Positions 1 to 11,293 of a stretch of DNA of 64,000 bases are shown here, piece by piece (position 1 is the stretch's first letter; each line of letters begins with the position of its first letter). The stretch covers positions 60,923 through 124,922 of the forward strand of contig JAMXBD010003350.1 of NCBI GenBank assembly GCA_024138025.1, read 5' to 3'. The translations under genes and the position numbers were made by a program. This stretch comes from Combretum micranthum. Lineage: Eukaryota > Streptophyta > Magnoliopsida > Myrtales > Combretaceae. The notes beneath the pieces were generated by a model, which did no database searches, was not told the origin of the DNA, and saw only the letters and a program-made list of their open reading frames with translations.

Positions 1-758
1 GTTTAAGGATTAGAAATGTACTGTTGTAGTTTCAAGTTTGTAAAATATAGATGATTTATTCTATTTTACTATTTGGTACGGGATACCGATGCTTTGTGGT
101 TCTAGTGGACTGTAGGAAATCGGATTTCCTTTATTTATCACAAATATAATTTCATCTTAGATGTCTATAGTAATTATCATGGTTGTCAAAATAGGCCAAG
201 ACCGGGCACTTCAACCGAAACCAGTACTAATGTCGGGTCGGGTCTCGCCTAAAACTCGTTTTTGCAATGAACTGACGAGACTCGGTCGACTCGGGTAGTC
301 GAACTAGGTTGAACCGATTGACCCAAACTGGTTGATCCGGACTAAAAAAAATAAAAATAAAATAAAATATTAGAAATTTAAATATTTATTCATACTTTAT
401 TATAAATTTATAAAATATAATCATTAAATCATATTTATTTAATAATTAATTGATGAATTTGATCCAAATATAGAGTTAATTGAGTGATTACACACATATT
501 GGTTTTTATAATTAAATTATCCTTATATTTTTAATTTTTCGTGAACCCGGTTCGACCCCGGTAGAACCCGGTTCCACCCCTCGACCCCTGACCCCCTAGC
601 CTGTCCGAGTCAAACCTCGGTCCGGTTTTAACAACATTGTTAATTATTCAGGTAGACTCTTGTAAACTCTGACTTGCAAGACGGTTCTCGTATTACGGGT
701 ACATACATGATATGATAACTTCAGGTTATCCACCTAAGCCTGTTTTTAGGGTGTGACA
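1..758 (+). mobile_element. Right end of an LTR, left part outside the window
   Basis: The segment ends in a TTTAGGGTGTGACA-type terminus at about 745-758, close to the ends of the other gypsy LTRs in this window, which finish in GGGCGTGACA. I infer the 3' end of an LTR whose start lies before the window. It is interrupted at 180-640 by an inverted-repeat element. No coding potential was seen. No target duplication can be tested because the left end is missing. Confidence 0.4.
180..640. mobile_element. Small non-autonomous inverted-repeat DNA element (MITE/MULE-like)
   Basis: The left end reads TGGTTGTCAAAATAGGCC. The right end, read on the other strand, is CAATGTTGTTAAAACCGGACC, an imperfect terminal inverted repeat. 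Flanks are TAATTATCA (171-179) and TAATTATTCA (641-650), a near-perfect 9-10-bp duplication, which would suit a Mutator-like element. The ends are rich in CCGG/GGTTCGACC words and the middle is AT-rich. There is no ORF, so it would depend on a transposase elsewhere. Family assignment is tentative. Confidence 0.5.
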
Positions 759-2029
759 AAGGCTGAGGGAAGTTATTATTTATTTTTCACTAATAACCAT
801 ATGGTGTAATGAAAATCATATGAAAGACGATCAAGCATTATTGTCATGCATATTGTTGCTAAAGATTCAAATATTTGATCGTGTAAGCCTAGATTTCCCA
901 TAGAATCTAGTCGATATACTATGAGTTCCTTAAAATGTGGTTCACTTCACTTTGAGCTATATGAGCTTATGAGATGGGTTGCAAGATAGAAACTAGTTAA
1001 AGGGTATTGAAGGTATGCCCAACAGGACCATTCTAATGCTTAAACTATTAAGTGGATGAGGGTACACAATAGCAAGATAAGGAAAGAAAGAGTGGAAGAG
1101 TAAACAAAAGCTTAAGCCAGTTTGATCTTACTTATATAGTGTGGTGCCATTCCTTTGTTAGGAAATCAAATCTTCACAAAATAGGAAACTTCTCCTCTTT
1201 CTTTAAGTAAAGTACCTTCACTAATTTTATGTAAATGCAAACCAATTACTCAAGAACCCTCCATCCCCTAAGGATATGTCCCTTTTTGGGAAAGTAGTGG
1301 ATTTCTTCTATTTGTGGTGGCTAAGGGCTTGCTTGGGTAGGTTCCTTTTTTAGGCTTTGCAAGGCAGCTATCAAACCTTGTAGGAGCTCAATGGACCTTT
1401 AGGCTAAGAAGGTCGCCCCATGTAGGTATAAGGTCAAATTGGGCTTAACACTTACACACATATATAATTGTTGGAATATTAAGTGTCTTTTAATAGGTAT
1501 GGGTACTGTTTGACCAATGGTTGCTTACTTTTTGGTAGTTGGCTAGTGGTACTTACAAGTATAATACCCATGCCTATTTGCTTACTGGATAATTGTTTGG
1601 GTGTAAGGATAAATATGGTGACTTGATTGTGCACTAGGGTTTGATGATGATGATTGATTAGCCATTAGCAAGAGATTCATGTAGGATAGTGGGGTGGTCG
1701 ATTTTGGTTCAATTGAGATCATATAGTTAGGATTTAGTAGTAATTTTCACTAGATTTTTTAGTAAATTTAATGTTGTGTTTGGAATTGATTGCATTGATA
1801 ATTTGGGCCATTTATCTTTTAATTTTCTTAAGTTTTGGTGTTTGTAAAATCCATTGAAATTTTTATCAATATCTCGAGGGTTTAGGGCCCTATATTATTC
1901 AATTAGGATACATATTATGTACATTGGGTTTATCTTGTATTGTCTTTAATATCTCACGTTTGATCATTTAGGGTTTTAGAGATACTCAAGAAATCTTGAG
2001 TTGATGGCTTAAAATTATATTGAAAAAGT
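759..2029. other. Intergenic, nothing recognised
   Basis: AT-rich sequence with no ORF of interest, no tRNA-like fold and no recognisable repeat boundary. The last part may already belong to the LINE that becomes recognisable at about 2030. Confidence 0.5.
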
Positions 2030-3500
2030 TTAAAGGTCTACACTTCCTTACTAACTTAAATAGCGAAAAGGTGTGTTTTCCCCAAGTTCCAGGGAATTAA
2101 GACAGGCGATTCATTATCCCCCTACTTGTTTGTCCTTATCATGGAAATACATATAAGGATGCTTCGTATTTTTTTGTATTCATCCTCTCTCTCTCTATCA
2201 TTGGAGGTGTAAGAAGGAACATCTAACACATCATTCTATTTATTATTCATGAGGCATTTTATACAAATTTTAGAAGACACCATGGATAAGTTCCACACAA
2301 AAATTGGAATCAGAGTAAATTAGCCTTTCCTACAATTTTAATTTATCAAAAAAAGCATAGTCTCCTAGATATTTTAGGTTTCTAATAAGGTTCTCTACAT
2401 ATACAACATCTAGGTAACTATTGGTTGCAGCCAAATTAAAGTAGGGGAATGAAATATCATGACTAATAAAATACTTGAGTGGCTGAATTCTTGGACTTCA
2501 AATTTTTTTCTCTCTAATCATATGCAACTCATTAAGTCAGTTCGCTTCTCTATGCCAGTATATTAGGTTTCAACCTTCCTATTAGCGGAGTACTTAATTA
2601 AGATGATTAAAGGTTTTATGTGAAATTTTTTTAAAGTGTATGACCAATTTCATCAACCAAGACAAAGGTGCGACAAGAAAATGCCTGCTATCCTACTAAG
2701 AATGAAAGGCTAGGTGTTCCTAAATTAGAAATTCAAAATAAATTAACCCAAATCAAGCACATTTGGAACCTACATGAAAGATATTCAAGTAGCTTGTGGG
2801 TTGACTAGATGCAGACATATTTACTAAAAGAAACAAATTGATGGGCCGCACATGTCTTTTTAGAATGCTTCTTAGAAGAAACTCCTCAAACATCACCCTT
2901 TAGTAAGATCATGTTTATAGTGGAAAGTTGGCAACTAGCTCTCCATCTCCATGTGGTTAGATTTTTTGTTACTAATGGGCTCTTTAGATCTGACACTTTG
3001 TGCCAAACATTTAGCAAACTTAGACTCCCTCCAACTCTTGCTTTGCTCTATCATTGAGCATGATTTTTGGAGCCTCCCTATGGGCACTTTTTGGTTTAAT
3101 TTCACCAAGCTCTATCCATCTTGTTTAAATAAACCAAATGTCTTAACTTGGATTCACTCTTATTCCGATGTATTCTTTGTAAAAAGTACTTACATCATCT
3201 CAACTCACAAATCTTATGTCTCCCTTAAGAAAAAGTAATATGGTGAAAAAAAAAAAAAAGTATACCTAGACACTTTCTTCCTATGGCTAGCATGGATTCA
3301 GAAGCTTAGAAATTTAGACAAGTTGTCTGCTCGAGGAATTGTTGTGTCAATCAACTACTATTTTTATATCATTAAGCATGAAAACATATCATCTCTCTTT
3401 TGACTTCCCTTATTTATCCTTAGTGTGGCAACAAGTAGCAACATTGTGAGAAAGCTCAACATCCTGTTTCTCATGACAAGGAGATTTGCAACACCTCATC
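2030..3500 (+). pseudogene. Decayed LINE (non-LTR retrotransposon), RT C-terminal half to zf-RVT
   Basis: Conceptual translation across frames follows plant LINE reverse transcriptase. About 2090-2160 gives TGDSLSPYLFVLIME, the RT block normally GDPLSPYLF. About 2285-2320 gives KFHTKIGIRVN. About 2480-2560 matches the block ending in QLIKSV-FSMPVY. About 2750-2850 gives IKHIWNLH and SLWVD. About 3275-3440 gives WLAWIQKLRNLDKLSARGIV then SLFFDFPYLSLVW, the zf-RVT segment, whose cysteines are largely lost. Many stops and frameshifts separate these blocks and the FADD catalytic block is not recognisable, so it is inactive. The endonuclease half was not found, consistent with 5' truncation. The open frame at 2951-3238 belongs to this remnant. 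Confidence 0.75.
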
Positions 3501-5799
3501 AGTTTAGGTGAGTCAATTGTACCTCTATTAACCAAATGAAAAGTTGACTTAACGACTCTTTGTATAAGTATATATTATTGATGGAGAACCATAAAATTCC
3601 ACACGTTTAGGTTCATCCATCCCCAACAGTTGGTTCCAGCTAGACATATGGAATCTTATATGGACTTGTTTATAACCTTTTAGCCTAGTAATATTTCCAT
3701 TGGTCACTCAAATAAAATGAAGCAGCATCGAAATCTTTCCATTTTGCCAAAAACAAAACTAATTCTTATATCAACTTGCAATGTCCTATATAGGAGTAAT
3801 TCTCTCTAGTTTTCTTAATAATAGAAGGAAAAAATAATAATAAAACTTCACATGCTAGGTAGTTTGGAACTTTCTTAGTGTTTTTGCATTGTAACCCCAT
3901 TCAGGTGTATACGGTTATGCATTCTCCTTCTCCCAACGAATTTCCCAGAAAAAAAAGATAACAATTAAAATAAATGATAAGCAAATGATTTTGGTTCGAT
4001 TGGACAGCTACAAAAAGTGTAAACATGTCATTATCAATAGTGCCAAGATCTTGGATGAATACCACTCATTCTATTTTGAAAACCTCAAAAAGATGGTCGG
4101 GGATTGTGAAAACCCGACCGACTGCAATAGTATTAGCGTAATCAGTTTTAAACAGTGACAAACAAAAAATAAATAAATAAAACCACGAAATTTTTAGTGC
4201 CTAGTTCATCTGTCTGTTACGATCCCAAATCCCAAACATATACGCGTATAACTGAAACGGGCTGTGTATCTCAAAGGACGTATAAAGAAGAAGAATCCCC
4301 TTTGATTTCTCTCTGGAAGGGAAATTTACACCTTCGAATTGTTATATTAAAACTTCAAGCTTCTTTATTCATCTATTCAAATGGCATTACCATATAAAAC
4401 TAAGTGCAAAAAGAAAGTAGCAGAGCTGGATTTACATTTACAATCACCCTTTCTATTACAATGTAAAAAAAGAAAGAGGGAGGGAGGGGACAAAGAAAAC
4501 AAAAGATGGGGCGATACAGTTACTCCCCAATTCGAAAAGGCATTTTTGCTTGGCCAAAAATGGTCACCTTGTACCAGACAATATAGGGCGATTTGGATGA
4601 GCGCACCGCTGCTTTGAACACTTCCATTTCACTCCTTAATTGTATAAAAAAGAAAATTTTGACATCTGTTTCTATACGTAACTATTATACACTATTTTTC
4701 CATTTTGCAATCTCTTTTATCCCTCCTCAATCCCTCTACTCCAGCATCATGATAAACCGAACTACTACATACACACTTCAACTAACAGTAACCATCCTGC
4801 TTTCCTTGAGAGATCCCACAAGACTGGATTCCCAAACCAACAATTGTTTCCCCACAAATTATATTTGTGTAACAACATACGTAGTGTACAAAACCAATGC
4901 TTCCACCGTTCAATCAGTTACCTGAGTACACACGAGTAAACAATCTCGCCAACCTGTTGTTTCCCTCTGCAAGCAGCTCGTGGCCTGCTGATAAAAAAAA
5001 GAACATAGCAGCTTCATCAGCACAGTTCATCATATAATATAATTCCACAAGCAACAGCTTATAACCGACCACAAATCTTAAGAGTCAATTTGGCAGTTCT
5101 TTATTAGGCTCTCAGTAGAAATTTAAATCAAATATAGTTACAGCACAATGAAAGTGATGTAAACCCATGACCAAACTATATAGGGAAATGACAAACAGCA
5201 CTAGGGTACTTGTGATGTCAAAAGAAGAATCTTCACACATATCTGTTTGCTTGATTTCAGTGAAATGTGAAATCAACCTTGGAAAAGATAAAATTTTTAT
5301 TTTCTAGGCGGCCTTTAACTAGAACTCAAGGTAACATTATCACCTTATATATATTTCTATGTTCAGAAGCAAAGCAAATGCCATAAAACTTCTGATAAAA
5401 CAAAGCATAATTGAATAGAGTATGAAAATTCGTCACTTATTCTCATGAAAGAACCACCACAACATGGACAAAGTCAAAATGAGAAGCAAAGTATTAGGAA
5501 CAACATATCAACTGTAGAAGACACCAAAGATAGATATTCCCTAAATATAAGCGCATTTAAATGGACAATATGAATGCTACAAACAGCACTAATTTATGGT
5601 GTGGTAGGTACAGACATAAAAATTTATCTTTTTTTGTTCATAAGCTATTCCCATAATGGCTTGCATTCAGCCAAGACAAATGTGAACTTCATACACTGAC
5701 CAGAATTACAGATTCAACTATAACACCGGATAGATGCCAAATCTATGCATTATAAGATTGCTGTCTTTTCAATCGTCTAAAGGTGTAAGCATTCTAGGA
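3501..5799. other. Intergenic downstream of the P4-ATPase gene
   Basis: No coding region was recognised. A short hairpin, GGTCGGG/CCCGACC with an 11-nt loop, lies at about 4093-4119. A minus-strand AATAAA lies at 4364-4369. Around 4925-4995 the minus strand shows an acceptor-like TTTTATCAG followed by sequence that could be a spliced 3' UTR exon of the ATPase gene, but nothing confirms this. Confidence 0.4.
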
Positions 5800-6208
5800 A
5801 GCATTCAGGAAGTCTGTTGAAAAAATCTTTATTAATGTTGGCAAACATGATGGAAAAGGAGGGGGACCACTACAGGTCCTCTTCTGGAGAACCATACACC
5901 CCTTATCAGTGTATGAACACAATACTATGCATGTGGTGAGAAATACAATATAAAAGCTGATAATGGGCAACCCCAAGGTACTAAACATACTAAGGCATGG
6001 AAAGTGTTTCAATAGTTGCCGGGAAATCACCTTCTATTCCAAAACTGACAAATTACAAGACAGAAGGAAGAGGTGGGGGGGAAGAGGGAGAGAGAGAGAG
6101 ATGGAGTTGCAGACCTGGAAATTACATGAGAATGCCATGAGCACATGCCATTAGCAAACCTGGGGAAGCTGAATAAAGCAAGGTTGTTCGTTGAGAGACC
6201 AAGATTTG
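5800..6208 (-). other. 3' UTR of the P4-ATPase gene with candidate poly(A) signal
   Basis: The stop codon of the ATPase gene is TGA at 6209-6211. About 375 bp downstream on the minus strand is AATAAA (5828-5833) in an A/T-rich setting, the nearest good polyadenylation signal. The true cleavage site is not visible, and a longer or spliced 3' UTR is possible. Confidence 0.4.
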
Positions 6209-9200
6209 TCAACTACAACTTTGATCTGGCTTAGGAGTACAATGATCCCCACATCGTCTTAGAATTTCAGCTTCTCTAGCAATTTGAATATCTGAAGGCC
6301 AAAAGAATTGGTGTACAACTTTGAAAAGAAAACGAGGAAGTAAAGCCACAACTGTTATGAGCATAATGGAGAACCAATATGTTGGCGACCTCGCTAAATG
6401 ATAGATTGTCCTGAGAAAAGGTCACATCTATCAGCATATAGCATGAAAAAATTAATATGGTCAAATGTACTTGGAGAAAGTCATGAAGTACTACTAACCA
6501 ATAATTGGGGAAGATGGGAATAGAATCTAATACCACCACACATGCATATGTAATAACTATGGAACCCCATACAGCAAGGTGAGTAAGTAATACCAACGGC
6601 TGATGTCCATTGCTAAATGTACATTCACAAGTACAACAACTGATATCGTCCACAAACTTCCCATGCTCCATATATCAATTGTGCTCTCATTATAAACAAA
6701 AAGGGGTACGTAAAAAAAACAAGACTCTGCCAAAGTGTATCTATCATTGTGATCCAGAAGAGCTGCATGTTATATGCCTCGTGTCTATGGCCAGCACCAT
6801 ACAGTTTAGGATATTGCAAAAGCGTCCTGTGACTTAAATCCTTGTCGAGGATACCAACAACAATTGTGGGAACCGATGTGTAAATGACAGAGTAGAATAC
6901 GCTACTCCAATCCGTTAAGGCTTGAGTGGTTGAAAAGGCCGTGCATAGTATATACCTACAAGAACACCCAAGAATAATGTCAAGTAGATATAAGATAGTT
7001 TTCATGCAGAAGAGCTAGCAAAGCTTGTTACTTAAAGCAAACTCAATGGCAGATTATGGCTGGAATATTTCCCAAATAATGAAGAATCTGTGTGGATAAG
7101 CAGACCGAACAATAAAGCAAAAAGAAAACATCTATAATCCAACCACAACAGAACAAAATTCTACACAGCAGAAAAATTAATGTTTCAAGGTGACACTTAC
7201 TGGCACTAAAGTGAATAATGAAAATATATAAAGAACCAAGAGCACAAGCAACATCCTTTACCAGCAGTAATCTCAACTAGTTTGGCACCAAAGGCCCAGT
7301 GATTAGCAATGAGACCAGGTGCCTACATCCATTGCTATTTTACATCATCTTATTGTTGCCAATTTCAAATCATCTTTTTTAGTGAATAAAGCTCAAATAA
7401 GATGGAAAGACATTTATAGATACACCTAACTAATAAATAAACACCCAACCTAATCCAATAAAAAACACTCATTTGGCCCGCTGTTCACTTCGCATTAGCC
7501 AAGAACCACAATAGTACTAAGTTTATATAGAATCAGGACCCAATCCTCAGACCATTTAAGCCACAATGTGACCCAACCAATGACCAAGAGTCATGCAAAA
7601 AGCCATTAATAACAGTGACCCATGACCAGAAGATCTTGGCCAGCATATGCCATGAACAACAGCAGCAAAATTATATTTTATTAGCAAGCAGACTAATATT
7701 ACCAATATACTGATAGCAGATTATATTAGCAAGGGTATAAATTCGATAGAACTAATGAGCTATCATAACTATATTTATTATGATGACTGTTACCAATTAT
7801 AAACCTTTAAATTTTAAAATCTAAATTCAGAAAAATAATAAACAGCATGTGTCATGCAGAAATTATTAAAATTTTCAAATAACAGTGCCAAAAGCTCCAA
7901 AAATCACCATGTCGTATCCTAAACAATAAGTCATAACTCAAATAAACACAAAGAAGATGGAAACAGATGCATTGAAAGGAGGCTAGGACATAATTGTCTA
8001 AATGCTGTAGCCTCAGCTAGAAGAGCCCTTTTTTGTATTAACCCTCTAAATTGGAGTCAAATGTAACTTCTTATTGGAGTATTAATTCACGCACCCCTAA
8101 AAGTTGGAATATATTACTTGTATCCATCAGTGACTTTTTATTTTTTTCGTTTAGGGGGATGTTCTTTTTGTGTTTCTTATGTGTTTTGTGAGGACATACC
8201 CCTTTCTTCTGTAATTGTTCCTTTGATCAGTGAAAACATTTTTTAAAAATGATAATTAAGAAAAAAATCTAAATACATCCAAAAAAGGCCAAACAATTAA
8301 GCAAAACTCACAATTAAATATTGTTAGTTCTCAAAAAGAAAAGGAAATAAGTTATACCAGAATAGCATTAGCACAAAAAACAGCATTGCGGTAGAAGTTG
8401 TACAAAACTAAGTAACCAATACGCTGATAATTCCAGTGGCCATGCACAAGTAGCAGTCTTTTTAAAAACCGAAACTGTCCCATAGCAAAATCTGAGGCCA
8501 TTACAGCCTGTCGACCTTCCTGACCAGATATTCCAACCCCGACATCAGCCATTTGGATCATTGATACATCATTAGCTCCTATAAAAAACATTATCAGTTA
8601 AGTGAAGACAAGCTAAATAATATTTTCTCACACAGATAAATAAAAAGTCATACGTCACTACATCCCTCAGACTTGTTGATACTGAATTCAGGCCAACCAA
8701 TATCATCCCACTATTAGCTTCAACAATGACATGAATCCACATGCCAGTAGCTTGAAAACCAGAGCATGTGAAAATAAAATCACATCCACAAGATCATTAA
8801 TGGAAAAACAACTCACCATCACCTATTGCCAAGGTCAAGTCATCTGTACGACCCTTGATTAAGTCAACAATTCCAGCTTTTTGCAAGGGTGCAACACGGC
8901 AACAAAGGACAACCCTGCAGGAAGTGGCAAGTTCGAAAAGCTGTTCCAGGGAAATACAACAAACTTTAGTATCAAAATGATATGAAATTGTGGACAGTAG
9001 GAAATAAGGACTATCTTTTCTCAGCTAAACTAGCTTCTCCACCGTATGATGTCGAGGTTCTAATTAAACCAATTCAAATATTGATGCTTTAAATTTAGAA
9101 GAGAAACAAATGGTTGTTTGTTTGTTCAAAACCAGCCCAAGCTGACAGCTGCTGGTTCAAATCAACCTTGCCCAGCTTTCAATGTTTTATGCTGGCCTAT

Positions 9201-10231
9201 TATTGATTGGACCAGGCAGTTCAGTTCGATTTTTAAAACCACTAGAAGAAGCCTTGTCTACTTAATGGAAAAAGGCAAATATTTCCACATACATCATGCA
9301 AACAATAAAATGTCACCAACCTCACTCTCCAGATCTTTCTCCAAAATGTACACTAAGCTATTTCCATCGATGATGAGTGCCAATGGCGTGTTAATCTTAT
9401 GTTCTTCCTCAATGGTGGACCACTGTGACATTTTAGAAGATTTTGCCCCTCTGAGAATCTCAAGATAGTTGTCATCAGCATTTGTTTTGCAATTTAAACT
9501 TTTATTCTGTTCAATGGATGGCTTCAGACCATATTTGGCCTTAGCATCAGCTAAAAGATTTCTACATTCATGCTCCGAGTGACCGTTGATGATAATTTGC
9601 TGCATATCGGGGGTCAGGAGTTTGCATGAGAGACCAATGGAAATGGCTGTCTCCTGCTTGTCTCCAGTAAGAACCCAAACCTTGATACCAGCCTGCCTAA
9701 GAGACTCAATGGTTTCTGGGACACCCTCTTGCAGTTTATCTTCAATCCCAGTTGCCCCTAGTAGCTGTAGGTTACATTCTATGAAAGCAGCAGTTTGACG
9801 AAGTTTTGCAGCCCTATCAGTCAATGATGTGGTAGCATCTTCATACCGGCATTGCCACTCTTCAAGTTCTTCAACTGTAAGATCCCTTGAAGCAACTACC
9901 AGGGTGCGTAGTCCTTGTGACGAGTACTCGGTTAAGTAGCTTTTAGTTTCATGACACAGATGTTCCCCTCTTTCCATATTTGAATTTATGATACTGAACA
10001 TGGATGTGTCAGCCCCTTTCACCAATACCTTTACAGAATCATTAGGAAATCTGATAACAACAGACATTCTTTTCCGCACACTATCAAACTCATGCAGTCC
10101 CAAAACATCCAACCTAGAATGTATTAAACAAGAGAGCTGAGAAGTTAAACCAACAATTTAGTGCTGTACCAGCTAATGATGAATGTATTGTGAGTGTGTG
10201 TGGGTGTGGGTGTGGGTGTGTGCCCGCGCGC

Positions 10232-10274
<43 letters not shown>

Positions 10275-11226
10275 TGGAGTGGGGTAAGGAGAATGGAGAG
10301 TATACCTCAGATGCTCTCCATTGACATCAATCACTATATGTCCGGAGGTTCGCTCAAAAAGTGTATAGCCATATGCAGATGCTGCAGCAACCAATGCTTG
10401 CTCATCAGGAGATTCACCCTGGTAATCAATTGTCTCAGTGTCCTCCCTTAAAATTGGGACCACTGTGTTACAAGCTGCCAGAGTCAGAAAAAATTCATGT
10501 GCAGCAAGCCTTTCTTCTTCCAGTAAATCTTTGTGCAATAATTTTATCAGCTCGGAATCGACAGCAACTTCAGATTTGAGTTTCCATCTTCTTCTATTAA
10601 CAATTCCATCTGCATAAAATCAAGATATATTGACTTGATGCCCAACTATGGATATTCAAGGACAGCAAGATTCTGCAAAGTTATTTTCGCATAATTGCGC
10701 TTGCAAGAGATGTTTACTATAGCATGCATTCATGAGAAACTAAGAGTGAGTTCTCTTGAGGCAAGAACAGCCAGAGCTGACAGCATCACATAAGGAGAAG
10801 TATATCTCAATGACTTGTCGTTTGCACAACGTAATTGCAAGGATTACTCTGAGATAAAAAACAAAACATGAGGGCATGTCTCCAATCCTTTCTACCAAAA
10901 TATGACTTAGGGGACTGCCTTTAACCTTTTCCCACATCCACAAAAGATCAGGAATCTCTTTCAATAAATTGAACTGACAATATAACAGCAATGTTTCAGG
11001 GGCCACCTCACTCATTTCCGGTGACTATTATTCTGTTTAAAGCTATTGATTGTTCCAATGAAACTGTGTATAAACCTCTAGAAGATTAACTTAACCAAGA
11101 ATAAAGAAGAAAAACAAAGATCAATTACTTTTCTCCAAAATAACTAGAAAATTGGCACTCCTCTTAATCCTGGTATAATGATTTCCATAATGGTATTATC
11201 ACCAATCATTATACAACTAAGATAGC

Positions 11227-11293
<67 letters not shown>

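Noticed and set aside
4920..4995. Possible downstream coding exon of the flippase on the minus strand
   Set aside because: The protein already ends in a normal ALA-type tail and stop at 6209-6211; the acceptor-like site could at most belong to a spliced 3' UTR.
6276..6671. 131-codon minus-strand frame proposed as a separate membrane protein
   Set aside because: Its middle ([20 protein letters not shown]) is the ATPase exon 6 read after the frame slips; the ends are intron read-through. It belongs to the flippase gene.
9118..9798. Plus-strand frames of 116 and 70 codons
   Set aside because: They mirror exon 3 of the flippase and the adjoining intron; no motif and no independent promoter was seen.
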